Of a stretch of 64,000 nucleotides of DNA, positions 16,967 to 25,349 are shown piece after piece. The translations under genes and the position numbers were made by a program. The stretch comes from Bdellovibrio sp. BCCA (lineage in GTDB: Bacteria > Bdellovibrionota > Bdellovibrionia > Bdellovibrionales > Bdellovibrionaceae). Each line of letters opens with the position of its first letter. The first letter of the stretch is position 1. The notes beneath the pieces are model-generated. The model searched no databases and was not told the origin of the DNA. It worked only from the letters and a program-made list of their open reading frames with translations. Location of the stretch: contig NZ_JBBNAC010000002.1 in the NCBI RefSeq assembly GCF_037996825.1, forward strand, positions 1-64,000, given 5' to 3'.

Positions 16967-16992
16967 CTCATTTCCTGGCTTCTACCTATTTA
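16967..16992 (+). promoter_or_regulatory. box-type promoter
   Basis: CTCATTTCCTGGCTTC, then ACCTATTTA. An ATG occurs seven bases later at 17000, and a second at 17015 is preceded by GGGAG, so this gene could start either way. Confidence 0.6.
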
Positions 16993-17014
16993 CGCTCTGA
17001 TGGGAGAAACGGGG

Positions 17015-18841
17015 ATGGGTGCAATTAAAGTAAAAAAATCAAAAAAAGAACAATGCGGGGATCACAACGGAAAAGTTAAATGTTTGCGTTGTGGTAGAGG
17101 ATTTGATCCTTCGGCAGAGGGTGCAACTTCCGAATATGGTGCTACATGCGCAAAAAAGATGGGAATTGAAGTTTCTGTTAAATCTGGTCCCGCGCTAACT
17201 TTAGTCTCTTCCAGGCCTGAGATGACTTCACCAGTTCAGATGGATTTTTTCAATGACGTTGATCCCAACAAAATTAAGGAAATGGAAAAGGAAGCTTATC
17301 GTTCAGAGGCAACGTCTAACTTAAAAGACGCAACTGGGGTTGAAATTAACCCTGAAGAAGCAGTAGAAATTGATATTGAAAAGAGAGATGCCGGAACAGG
17401 TAACGACTATTACGAAACGGACTCAAACTTTACTTGGGCCCGCAAATCTAAATTCCAAAACTTTGGTGAAGAGACTCGTGGTGCCGCTCGCCACAAACGT
17501 AATGCACATCGCGAATGGGGAGACGTTGTTAATAATGCTCACGAGGCAGCTTTAGATGAGAACGTCCTTTACCCTGAAGTGATCAAAAATGTTCAACGTG
17601 GAATGGCTGGTGTTGTTGATGAGACAAACGAGATGGATTCACTCATTCTTGGTTTGATATTAAATAAATTTCCGAAGAAGCTCCCTGAAATGAAGGACGT
17701 TGGTGACTATCACAAGCAGGCAAAACTTCTTATCTCTGACATTCTTGCGTTAAAACTACAGTCTACTAACCCATTGGATTATTTTAATCGGGCCAAGGAC
17801 ATGTTTAAGAGTGCACACGCTAAGGCAGAGCGTGGTTTGTACAGGAACCTTTGTCGTCATCTTTACAATAGCTTGGACTATAAACAGACGTCAGCAAAAC
17901 GAGAATTTTTGCAAATGATCGATTTTGTTAATGGTGAAAAAAGCGATTGGTACTACTTGAAGCCAGAAGAAGCAGCGGAGCGTTTGAATCGAGTTAAAGG
18001 AAAATTGAAAGACTATTCTATTCGTTATTTGAAAGGTGAAGGTATTAAAAAACTCACTGGTAAAACGGTGTCTCGTGAAAGCTCAGGACCAAAAAGAGCA
18101 ACATTCAAACATTCTGACTTTTATAAGGGCATGATTCCTGAAGTGAAGAAAATTCGTTTCAAAGGATATGATGACTCATACGAGTTCTTTACTAAAAAGA
18201 TGAAAGTAAAGGGATTTGAATTCGGAAACGGGATTTCGGATTCAAAAAGACCTGACTATATCCGAACAGCTGCCCAATCTTTTGAGGATCTATCTAAAAT
18301 TACAGGTCTTACCCCAGAGCAACTCACGGGGAGAGGAAATCTAGGCGTTCTTATTGGAGTCAAGGGTGTCGCTGGTTCCCTCGCGACGTATTGGCCAAGC
18401 ACAACTGACATCAATATTAATGCGAACTCGGTGGGGTCAATTGCGCATGAAATGGGACATTTTTTTGATCATCATCTTGGCAAGAAGCTTAAAAAGAAAT
18501 TTTTGAGCGAAACAAAACTAAATTCAGAATCTTACTCTTCTGAGCCTGAAAAAGCATATGCAGATCTGGGCTTGTCTATGCAGGAATATGGAAAGCGAAT
18601 CAGATCAACAAAAAGCTTCGGATTGTTGTCTCCAAAATCGCAAAAGACCTTTGTTTCTCCTGAAGAAACATTCGCACGTTGTTTTGAGGCATACGTGAAC
18701 AAAAAGGCTAAGGCTAACGGAATCAGCAACAATGTACTTGTTGCGAATGTAGAAAGCGAACTCTATCCAACTGAGGAGGAGTTAACAGAGATTTCAGTTA
18801 AAATGGAAAGTCTTCTCGGTGTGATGAAAAAAACGATCTAA
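17015..18841 (+). CDS. polyvalent protein with HEMGH metallopeptidase-like (LPD1-type) domain
   Basis: 608 residues (613 if started at 17000). The N-terminus has a small cysteine knot (CLRCGRG ... YGATCAKKM). The C-terminal 170 residues hold IAHEMGHFFDH followed about 80 residues later by PEETFARCFEAYV, the HExGH and E-FAR-FE-Y signature of the large polyvalent protein-associated domain 1. Polyvalent proteins are delivered with conjugative or phage DNA and are thought to protect it or act on the host. The middle part is helical and unknown. I chose 17015 for its GGGAG site. Confidence 0.65.
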   Translation: MGAIKVKKSKKEQCGDHNGKVKCLRCGRGFDPSAEGATSEYGATCAKKMGIEVSVKSGPALTLVSSRPEMTSPVQMDFFNDVDPNKIKEMEKEAYRSEATSNLKDATGVEINPEEAVEIDIEKRDAGTGNDYYETDSNFTWARKSKFQNFGEETRGAARHKRNAHREWGDVVNNAHEAALDENVLYPEVIKNVQRGMAGVVDETNEMDSLILGLILNKFPKKLPEMKDVGDYHKQAKLLISDILALKLQSTNPLDYFNRAKDMFKSAHAKAERGLYRNLCRHLYNSLDYKQTSAKREFLQMIDFVNGEKSDWYYLKPEEAAERLNRVKGKLKDYSIRYLKGEGIKKLTGKTVSRESSGPKRATFKHSDFYKGMIPEVKKIRFKGYDDSYEFFTKKMKVKGFEFGNGISDSKRPDYIRTAAQSFEDLSKITGLTPEQLTGRGNLGVLIGVKGVAGSLATYWPSTTDININANSVGSIAHEMGHFFDHHLGKKLKKKFLSETKLNSESYSSEPEKAYADLGLSMQEYGKRIRSTKSFGLLSPKSQKTFVSPEETFARCFEAYVNKKAKANGISNNVLVANVESELYPTEEELTEISVKMESLLGVMKKTI

Positions 18842-18848
18842 GGGGGAT

Positions 18849-19325
18849 ATGGAAATGCGAAGAGAGCTTGAAACCATCACTTTTCCAGGAGGCGCATCTT
18901 TTGATGTGCCGAAGAAATTCTTCGATAAAGTCGTTTCAGATTTAATTGCAGAGAACAAGATAGAGATGTCAGCCGCTCAGAAAGTCGCTCATGCTAAGTT
19001 CCTGCACTTCTATAGAGAAATGATTCGAATCATGTCAATTGAGCATCAAGAATTGTTATGCAGAGTGCGAGACTTGATCACAACTGGCATTCGAGATGGA
19101 ATTCATCTTCAACCAACAATGAGTAGATTGATGAATTTAATTGGCGGAATCGGTGATTGCGAAGATGTCAATATGGTTTCTATGTTTCTATCCAGAGTTG
19201 TCGAAGAAAGAACTTTCATTGACGTGCCAGATTTAGAACAAGTGATAAATGATAACCGCGTGATGGGGGAATATCTTTTACGACCGTATACGATGTGTGA
19301 TTTCAATTGGAGGAGGATAGAATAG
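18849..19325 (+). CDS. hypothetical helical protein
   Basis: 158 residues, largely helical by pattern, no membrane segment or cysteines of note. AAGGGGG lies upstream of the ATG and the gene begins 7 bases after the polyvalent protein gene, so they are co-transcribed. The last base of its stop overlaps the GTG start of the next small gene. No family recognised. Confidence 0.65.
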   Translation: MEMRRELETITFPGGASFDVPKKFFDKVVSDLIAENKIEMSAAQKVAHAKFLHFYREMIRIMSIEHQELLCRVRDLITTGIRDGIHLQPTMSRLMNLIGGIGDCEDVNMVSMFLSRVVEERTFIDVPDLEQVINDNRVMGEYLLRPYTMCDFNWRRIE

Positions 19326-19543
19326 TGGCAAACAATAATAAAACTATAGCTATACAGCGCCATCTTGAAGAATTGACAAATGCTGAGCAAATTATCTCTG
19401 ACTCATTTTCCAGAATGGAGAAAGATAGTAGATTCAATTTGGATTTTGAAACTAGGTCCGCGTTGGAAGAGTCGCGCTATAACATTCGAAAAGTCCTCTC
19501 TCAGTTAAGAAATATGCAAATCAATTTGAAAGACAAGGAGTAA
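19325..19543 (+). CDS. small coiled-coil-type hypothetical protein
   Basis: 72 residues from a GTG start that overlaps the stop of the upstream gene by one base; GGAGGATAG precedes it. An alternative start six codons upstream would lie within that ribosome site. The sequence is almost wholly helical (QRHLEELTNAEQIISDSFSR and ESRYNIRKVLSQLRNMQ) and could form a coiled coil. Its tight coupling with neighbours on both sides suggests a partner role. Unknown function. Confidence 0.6.
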   Translation: MANNNKTIAIQRHLEELTNAEQIISDSFSRMEKDSRFNLDFETRSALEESRYNIRKVLSQLRNMQINLKDKE

Positions 19544-19545
19544 TA

Positions 19546-20166
19546 ATGAAAGCGAAGCTATTAAATCTTATTGCAGTCTTCAAGGAAGCGTTTGATCAAG
19601 TTATTGAGCATCAAGACATCAGACTGGAAGATTCTGAAATCGATGGAGGTATCAATATCCACGCTGAAGGTACAATTCAACTTGCGCTACGATATGCAAC
19701 ACCGGGTGAGTTCGTTGTTGAAAACGGAGGGCGTCTGGGTGAGGACTTCTTTGATCCACAGTCTGGTAAAGACGTGTCGATGTATTGCATTGACGACGAG
19801 AGTGCAGCCTTTTCGATAGATGGAGCAAAGACCCTTTCTTTAGAACTCTCTGAAGAAGAAGCAAAAAGTTCCGGGCAAGATCTTGCGAACCAAGTGAACA
19901 AAATTATCAAAAGGGTGATTGATTTTTCAAGAGAGAGGGGCGCAAGGAATGATCATATTAGAGTTCGTTTAAATGAGATGGAGTCACAGATTAAATCGCG
20001 AATTCAAGGTGATGATGTTCCAGAAATCGAAAAGAGAATTTTTGATATTGCTTACAAGGCAGTTCACTCTAAAGAATTCTCTCATTTGGTTTCGGAAACG
20101 AATCTCAGAAGCATCCAAGATTATCTAATTCTCAAATTGAATTTCTTTAAAAATAAGGGGTTGTGA
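19546..20166 (+). CDS. hypothetical protein
   Basis: 206 residues. The first 100 residues look like a small beta-rich domain with EGTIQLALRYATPGEFVVENGGRL; the second half is helical. It starts 3 bases after the previous stop with AGGAG upstream, so it belongs to the run from 17.0 kb to 20.2 kb. No recognised family, no signal, no membrane helix. Confidence 0.65.
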   Translation: MKAKLLNLIAVFKEAFDQVIEHQDIRLEDSEIDGGINIHAEGTIQLALRYATPGEFVVENGGRLGEDFFDPQSGKDVSMYCIDDESAAFSIDGAKTLSLELSEEEAKSSGQDLANQVNKIIKRVIDFSRERGARNDHIRVRLNEMESQIKSRIQGDDVPEIEKRIFDIAYKAVHSKEFSHLVSETNLRSIQDYLILKLNFFKNKGL

Positions 20167-20225
20167 AATTCTGGATGTAAATCATTTTGTGAAAGGTCGT
20201 TTTGGAGAGACGAAAGGAATTATTC

Positions 20226-20777
20226 ATGGTTGAGGTCATTATCGAAAGTTTTAATTACAATACAGGCATCGGGGAGGGAAGGACGAAGAACTCGGGACGT
20301 TCTGTAATTTTGCTTTTAAACAACTACAAAACTGGAAATGAAACACCGAAATCCAATCCTGGCGATTCAGTTTGGTGTGTTCTATCGGGGTCTGATGGCA
20401 ACAAGTTGACGGCGAGCGAGATTTACAATCGCCCAGACGAACGCATGGAGCGTTTCCTTGCTGAATTTAGAGAACACTTTGCTAATCTCAAGGGTGGCCC
20501 AATGAACGGTGAGATGTTGATAAGGTCTGATGGTAAAGTTTGCCGAATCACTGAAGTTCATTGTGACAAACTCCAGCCCTGTGGGAACGACTTCTTTGCT
20601 GGGCGTGATTTCAGTGTGGGGTATTCCGGAAGTTTAGAACAATCAATTCCCATCTCGACATTGGAACTCACTGGCGAGCTACGAGAAGCGAGATTCTGGA
20701 CGTGGAGAAACTTCTCGCCGGAAGCTCACAATGGTTTCACATTCGAGGCAAAAGTTCGCGTGTGGCGCGAAACCTAA
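20226..20777 (+). CDS. hypothetical protein
   Basis: 183 residues from the ATG at 20226 (a GAAAGGAA site lies upstream; a TTG-initiated version at 20202 would add eight residues). The N-terminal 60 residues have a short beta-barrel-like pattern (VIIESFNYNTGIGEGRT, SVILLLNNYKTGN, PGDSVWCVLSG) that recalls an OB-type or cold-shock-like fold, and the rest is unassigned. A strong terminator follows. Confidence 0.6.
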   Translation: MVEVIIESFNYNTGIGEGRTKNSGRSVILLLNNYKTGNETPKSNPGDSVWCVLSGSDGNKLTASEIYNRPDERMERFLAEFREHFANLKGGPMNGEMLIRSDGKVCRITEVHCDKLQPCGNDFFAGRDFSVGYSGSLEQSIPISTLELTGELREARFWTWRNFSPEAHNGFTFEAKVRVWRET

Positions 20778-20818
20778 CGAAGTGGCCTGCTGGACACCTT
20801 TCTCAAATTGAGATTTAG

Positions 20819-20860
20819 ACCACGATATTTGCCGCTAGAAAGGCAACTTCGTGGTTTTTT
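20819..20860 (+). terminator. rho-independent terminator whose T-run is shared with the next promoter
   Basis: CCACGA and TCGTGG form the outer stem with an inner TGCC/GGCA stem, followed by TTTTTT. The T-run is also the upstream T-tract of the box promoter at 20855-20875. Confidence 0.75.
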
Positions 20861-20875
20861 GCCTCTCCCCATTGA
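20855..20875 (+). promoter_or_regulatory. box-type promoter, leaderless start
   Basis: TTTTTTGCCTCTCC, then CCATTGA. The ATG at 20882 lies exactly six bases beyond with no Shine-Dalgarno sequence in between. Confidence 0.7.
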
Positions 20876-20881
20876 ATACAT

Positions 20882-21466
20882 ATGGGAAGCATAAAACACC
20901 TTTTAATCACTCTGGTTATCATTTTCTCGGTAATTCTCGGCGGATGTGCTCAGGAAGAGAAAATGTCGGACGAAGGACTTCTTTCAGAAATCTTTGGGTA
21001 CGCATATGAAGTCGTTTCAACACGAAATGACCCTAATCACTCTTGGTCAGGCACCACTGGGATCTTAAATCTCCTTCTTACAGGAGAGAAAGACAGTGAT
21101 GGCGAGGAAGGTAAGATCACGCGCGTATGGAGTGAATTCACCGAAGGATCCTGTCCGGTAGGGCAAACTTGTTTCTGCTCGGGTAAAATCGTTCAGGAAT
21201 TTAAACAGGTCAGCAAACAGGAAATTAAAAAGGGTGATACTCCATACTCCATTTTTGATGTGATTAACGAAGATGACGGAACAAACCTCACCGAAGGCAC
21301 CACTGAAAAACTCAAAGTGTATTACGTTCAACTGACTGTCGTAGAGCGTGTTACTTCTGAATATTGTCGCACAGAACCTGATCGAACCATCGCTATCTAC
21401 AGATTCAGTAATAACGACATCATTATCGTTGACGGTAACTATCAAGTAGCAATGAGGAAAAGATGA
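20882..21466 (+). CDS. lipoprotein of unknown function
   Basis: 194 residues. The N-terminus has a hydrophobic stretch (LLITLVIIFSVILGGC) ending in a canonical lipobox L-G-G-C at about residue 21, so the protein should be lipid-anchored. The mature part has a CPVGQTCFCSG cysteine cluster. No domain recognised. Its stop overlaps the next start by 4 bases, which implies co-translation with the GNAT-like gene. It appears to be translated from a leaderless mRNA. Confidence 0.7.
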   Translation: MGSIKHLLITLVIIFSVILGGCAQEEKMSDEGLLSEIFGYAYEVVSTRNDPNHSWSGTTGILNLLLTGEKDSDGEEGKITRVWSEFTEGSCPVGQTCFCSGKIVQEFKQVSKQEIKKGDTPYSIFDVINEDDGTNLTEGTTEKLKVYYVQLTVVERVTSEYCRTEPDRTIAIYRFSNNDIIIVDGNYQVAMRKR

Positions 21467-22104
21467 AAAACCACTATGACTTCGTAACAGGTGAAGAGTA
21501 CGGCGAACTTCCGCTCCTTGGTGCTATCAACTTGGCAGTTGAAACATATCGTGGTGAACACGTTTTTTCTCACTCAAAGCACATTGAAATTTTCAAAGCA
21601 AATCCTAATTCTTTCTTTTTTGCGATGGATACTCTGACAAAAAAGGTCGTAGGATGCATCGTCGCCATTCCAGTTAAAGATGACTTTTTCAACAGAACTA
21701 TCTCGCCTGACTTTAATGAAGACGAGTTGAGTAAAGATGTAATTGCATCCAGTAAGAGCCCAGGAGTAAGAAAGTTGTACTTTTGCTCTATTACTTGCGA
21801 TCAGAAAAGTTCAGATCGAGTCCGCATTCTATCCGGTCTAATGAGGAAGTTTATATCCTTTTACGGGGAACGCCTATTAGAAGGCTGTAAAGTCACAGAG
21901 GTGAGTGCAATGGCCGTAAGTGCTGCTGGCGCACATCTTTGCGAAATGATGGGCTTGACGAAGATCTCAGAGCACCAGGATGGCCATTCTGTTTACAAGC
22001 TTTCGAACTTATCAAAGAAAATTTACGACAATCACCTCACGAATGTGCAGAAAAACGTCGTTCTCAGAGATGTTATTCGACGAACTCGCACAGGGGCCGC
22101 CTGA
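21463..22104 (+). CDS. GNAT-like N-acetyltransferase
   Basis: 213 residues with a GNAT-like layout: an N-terminal helix region, SFFFAMDTLTKKVVGCIVAIPV as a beta-strand pair with an internal G-C, VRKLYFCSITCDQKSSDRVRIL as the central cofactor strand and following loop, and a late AMAVSAAGAHLCEMMGLTK element typical of acyltransferase domains (species-like A-x-LY-G/F). Typical members transfer acetyl groups to small molecules or proteins; the substrate is unknown. It is the second gene of the lipoprotein operon. Confidence 0.5.
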   Translation: MKNHYDFVTGEEYGELPLLGAINLAVETYRGEHVFSHSKHIEIFKANPNSFFFAMDTLTKKVVGCIVAIPVKDDFFNRTISPDFNEDELSKDVIASSKSPGVRKLYFCSITCDQKSSDRVRILSGLMRKFISFYGERLLEGCKVTEVSAMAVSAAGAHLCEMMGLTKISEHQDGHSVYKLSNLSKKIYDNHLTNVQKNVVLRDVIRRTRTGAA

Positions 22105-22252
22105 GGACAAAACTCAACAAAAACTAAACAAAGATTGTGTTACCTTGCGCGAAGCATCTTTTTTTCAGTAATTGATCGCAGTAACTTGCGATTCGACAAA
22201 ACCTGAAGGATGCTCTGTTCACAGGGGGACATCTGTGAGGAGTTTCTGTTCA

Positions 22253-22507
22253 ATGAGTGACGCCGCTATCCAAGAGGCCTTTAGGCAGCGGTTTAACATA
22301 AACGTAAATATCGAGGAACTGATCTTCAGCCGCAGTTCGCTCGAAGAAATTTTGGCATCTCAGAATCTATACTCCGAGACAGGAACTGTCACTAAGCAAG
22401 GCGATCAAGCTATTGAAATCATTGGAATTAAGGCGATTCAAGATGGTCCCAGGCATGACTTGCGATGCATCTTCTGTGAGGATGTAGCCGTGGTCTTGAT
22501 TTCTTAA
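22253..22507 (+). CDS. small hypothetical protein
   Basis: 84 residues from the ATG at 22253, which follows a GAGGAG site; a longer frame to 22172 lacks one. Two cysteines near the end (LRCIFCED) could form a metal site. No family recognised. It is about 150 bases after the GNAT-like gene and ends just before a box promoter. Confidence 0.5.
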   Translation: MSDAAIQEAFRQRFNINVNIEELIFSRSSLEEILASQNLYSETGTVTKQGDQAIEIIGIKAIQDGPRHDLRCIFCEDVAVVLIS

Positions 22508-22511
22508 TTTC

Positions 22512-22537
22512 GTCAATTTTCCACCTCAACCCATTTA
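22512..22537 (+). promoter_or_regulatory. box-type promoter
   Basis: GTCAATTTTCCACCTCAA, then CCCATTTA. The gene starts at 22558 after GGTTGGGAGGA. An ATG at 22537 overlaps the box itself and is not a likely start. Confidence 0.7.
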
Positions 22538-22557
22538 TGAACTCGAGGTTGGGAGGA

Positions 22558-23976
22558 ATGATGAAAAAACACGATTTTGCACGAGTTGCGCGGGGCGCCG
22601 GAGGTCTATCTCAGGACGACCTAAACACACTGGCAAAGGATTTGGCACAAAGTCAAACAGAGGGGCCAGATGCCATTGAGGCTGCCAGAAATATCCTTTT
22701 GAACATTGAGGATATTAAGTACGGGTTCTTTCTCGCTGCCTCAAAGAACAAGCAACTTTCTGAATTCGCAACTCAGTTCATCATTTCCAATCGCGGTAAA
22801 GATCTCGAATCAATCATTCAGTCATTTGAGAAACATGAAAATGAGATCTTCGACATCGGATCCTTTGATGGGTATGATCAAGTGATCCATGAAATCCTGG
22901 CAAGAAACAACCCTGTCGTTTCAAATCAGTTCCTGAATTCTAAGTCAGTTGTCGCATCCACAATCGCCGAAAGACAGATCGCCCATGCACTAAAACTTTC
23001 TTCCAACTCTTATGATGAAGGTTTTGTTGAAGCCGTTTTTAACGGCATCTCAATCATGAAAGTTCCAACAAGTAAATCAATTTACTTCATCCGCGAGCGC
23101 GATGTTGAATGTCACGCCAAAATGAAACCTTACGTGAAGACTTTCCTGGATTCAGTCACGGAAGATGTTAAGGGAATCAAGGTTGTTGGAAACTATTCAG
23201 TGAAAGATCGCACTTTCAAAGTCGTGAAGTCTCTGAATGGAAACCAACTTGCAGAGATCCTTCTTGGTAGCGAAGTGATTGTAGGTCATGATTCTTTGAT
23301 CTCAGATAAGGTGCAAGGTTTCCTTGACACCATCTTCGAAGACTCGGGAATGATCCCTAAAGAGTTGATTCTGAAAAAGAGTGTGAACGGTGTTCGATAC
23401 TCACTAAACAACTCAACTCTACTTGATGGCATTTCTGAAAAAGCCGAGCAACACAAAGCAAAGATTGCATCACTAGCACTGCTTGCAACTCTTTCGGTTG
23501 GCTTTTCTCCAGACGCAAGAGCTGAGATCAGTGAACATGAACGATATGCATCGACAATCGCTGACGTTTCAAGAATTGACGGCTCTGGAAATGGAAGTGC
23601 TCTTGCTGATCTGATCGACGGCGAGATAAGGGAATTGCGTAAATCACTCAGCACTCTAGTAGATCCAAATGGAAATCTTAAAAGAGTCCTCGCCGACGAC
23701 AAGAACCGTGAGCTTAGAACATATTTTCAAGTTCTCGAAAACCGAATGAGTGAGCTCAGAGGTTTTAGTAACGATGAATCCATTACGAAGCTGCGTGGTA
23801 TCCTTGCAAACGTAGAGAGGGTCTCACGAACTCTTAAGTCAAAGCTAAGTCTTGAGCAGGAAAAAAGTGGTGTTCTTTTGGATATCCACTTGGTGGCAGA
23901 GAGGGCGAAAGACATGACAGAACTTCTCTCGAATAAGCGCGTATTCGGATCTTACACAAGAGCAGTAAAGCAATAA
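22558..23976 (+). CDS. hypothetical protein with internal signal-peptide-like segment
   Basis: 472 residues from the ATG at 22558 (GGGAGGA upstream). Residues about 1-300 are soluble. At about 303-323 a stretch AKIASLALLATLSVGFSPDARA follows a basic patch and ends in an A-R-A type cleavage signal, so the last 150 residues could be exported if the protein is cut internally or made from an internal start. The tail is helical. It is followed by a 155-residue gene 10 bases downstream. No known family. Confidence 0.65.
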   Translation: MMKKHDFARVARGAGGLSQDDLNTLAKDLAQSQTEGPDAIEAARNILLNIEDIKYGFFLAASKNKQLSEFATQFIISNRGKDLESIIQSFEKHENEIFDIGSFDGYDQVIHEILARNNPVVSNQFLNSKSVVASTIAERQIAHALKLSSNSYDEGFVEAVFNGISIMKVPTSKSIYFIRERDVECHAKMKPYVKTFLDSVTEDVKGIKVVGNYSVKDRTFKVVKSLNGNQLAEILLGSEVIVGHDSLISDKVQGFLDTIFEDSGMIPKELILKKSVNGVRYSLNNSTLLDGISEKAEQHKAKIASLALLATLSVGFSPDARAEISEHERYASTIADVSRIDGSGNGSALADLIDGEIRELRKSLSTLVDPNGNLKRVLADDKNRELRTYFQVLENRMSELRGFSNDESITKLRGILANVERVSRTLKSKLSLEQEKSGVLLDIHLVAERAKDMTELLSNKRVFGSYTRAVKQ

Positions 23977-23986
23977 GGAGCATTAG

Positions 23987-24454
23987 ATGCAGACCGTAAG
24001 TAAACTTTCCCTAAAGAAACTTTCGCACAACCTGAAATTGATTGATGGCAAAATCTCCTCGAAGAATACTTCTATCGATGATGCTACCGCATTGATGGAA
24101 GTTAAAACTCAGCTTATCTCGAGCGACTCTGACAAGGTAACAAGGCTCATGAGAGTTGTAGGCGTTACCAAGGTAATTGAAAACATCGGAGCTCGTCTCG
24201 AGAAAATGAAGGCTTCGCTTACGTTGGATCGGGGAATGATTGCAGTTGTGGTTCAAAGGGGTGACCGTGAGTTCCGTCAGTATGCACGTCCTGTTATGAT
24301 CGATGATGTTTTGAATAAATCAGGCCTTACCCCGGCCAATAAAAGCTATTCTATCGCCAAAGCTTACCTTGAGCATCAAGACATCGTGACAGTTTTAGCT
24401 GCCGGGTCGGCATTGGAAAGCATCGAAAGAACAATTAAAGAATTCAGTCTATAG
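23987..24454 (+). CDS. hypothetical protein
   Basis: 155 residues, soluble and helical; AAGGAG lies 9 bases before the ATG. It begins 10 bases after the 472-residue gene, so they are likely one operon. A strong terminator follows its stop. No family or motif recognised. Confidence 0.65.
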   Translation: MQTVSKLSLKKLSHNLKLIDGKISSKNTSIDDATALMEVKTQLISSDSDKVTRLMRVVGVTKVIENIGARLEKMKASLTLDRGMIAVVVQRGDREFRQYARPVMIDDVLNKSGLTPANKSYSIAKAYLEHQDIVTVLAAGSALESIERTIKEFSL

Positions 24455-24455
24455 G

Positions 24456-24478
24456 AAGGCGGGAGTAACCCCGCCTTT
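24456..24478 (+). terminator. rho-independent terminator
   Basis: AAGGCGGG stem, AGTAA loop, CCCCGCCTT stem with T-rich end. It closes the plus-strand gene run before the convergent minus-strand gene. Confidence 0.75.
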
Positions 24479-24538
24479 AATCAATCTGTCTCTCATTCTG
24501 CACAAATTAAACTATTTGCATATTATGAGATACAATAA

Positions 24539-25168
24539 TCAGCCTTCGTCTCCATCCATAATATCTTCACTTTCCCCGCTTTCGTTGTATTTGGCATTCT
24601 CCAGTAGCTTCTGGTCGCCAGCATTCTTTTTGGCGGCCTTCTTTTCAAGAGACTGAGTCTGACGTTGCTTGATGATTTCCGTGATGGTACTTACACCGTG
24701 GTCACGTAAGTGTTTTTCAACCAACATTGCATCACTATTTTTAAGAAAGCGCATGAAAACACCTTTTTTGTGTGATTCATCTTTTGGGCATGACACATGG
24801 ACTGATGACATTCCCAGTATGCTCAAAATCGGATTCGTTTTAACGGAAATATCCGTCACTTTCACCATTTCCACTGGATCTCGTGTCCGCTCAATAATTC
24901 CATGATTCACGATTAAATTTGATGGATCAAGTTCATACGTGTTAGTAAGCCGACGAACAATGAAGTATCCAGTATAACTGCCGATCAATATCAAAATTAC
25001 TTCGTGAGGTTTGAATGATTTCTTCTTTTTGAAATACTTCTTAACTGACTTTGGAACATTCTTCTCTTTGATCACATAGCGGTCGATATCTTTTTGATAA
25101 AACCAAACGCCTACCATCATGAAGGTAAAAAGAATGCTTAATCTAGTACACTCTCTAACTTTGATCAT
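24539..25168 (-). CDS. PH-like domain membrane protein (bPH2/DUF304 type)
   Basis: 209 residues. Two membrane segments (about residues 10-23 and 60-75) are followed by NTYELDPSNLIVNHGIIERTRDPVEMVKVTDISV, the strand-loop pattern of bacterial PH domains that often attach to membranes. The tail is basic then acidic (EDIMDGDEG). A weak box-type promoter (25191-25215) lies 23 bases upstream. It may be a membrane-linked scaffold; function unknown. Confidence 0.6.
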   Translation of the reverse strand: MIKVRECTRLSILFTFMMVGVWFYQKDIDRYVIKEKNVPKSVKKYFKKKKSFKPHEVILILIGSYTGYFIVRRLTNTYELDPSNLIVNHGIIERTRDPVEMVKVTDISVKTNPILSILGMSSVHVSCPKDESHKKGVFMRFLKNSDAMLVEKHLRDHGVSTITEIIKQRQTQSLEKKAAKKNAGDQKLLENAKYNESGESEDIMDGDEG

Positions 25169-25190
25169 TGGATTAGTCTCCTTATGATCT

Positions 25191-25215
25191 TAAATGGGTC
25201 GACAAGGGAACTGAC
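25191..25215 (-). promoter_or_regulatory. box-type promoter (weaker T-tract)
   Basis: On the minus strand it reads GTCAGTTCCC, spacer, then GTCGACCCATTTA. The downstream half matches well but the T-tract is degraded. It precedes the PH-domain gene at 25168. Confidence 0.45.
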
Positions 25216-25218
25216 CAA

Positions 25219-25332
25219 CTACGGGATGGATCGCGCGATCATGATGGCGATAGTGATGCAGAAAACTCCTAGCCCACAAATGACTTCAAATTGGTAGACG
25301 ATACGGCGGATCTTTCTGTTTCTTATCTTCAT
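25219..25332 (-). CDS. small single-helix membrane protein
   Basis: 37 residues, beginning MKIRNRKIRRIVYQFEVICG. A basic N-terminus precedes one hydrophobic helix (about residues 17-32) and a short tail ARSIP. GAGGACGTT precedes the ATG. It starts 18 bases after the lytic transglycosylase stop, so it looks like part of that operon. Small membrane partners are often overlooked. Confidence 0.5.
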   Translation of the reverse strand: MKIRNRKIRRIVYQFEVICGLGVFCITIAIMIARSIP

Positions 25333-25349
25333 AACGTCCTCGCGGGTAA

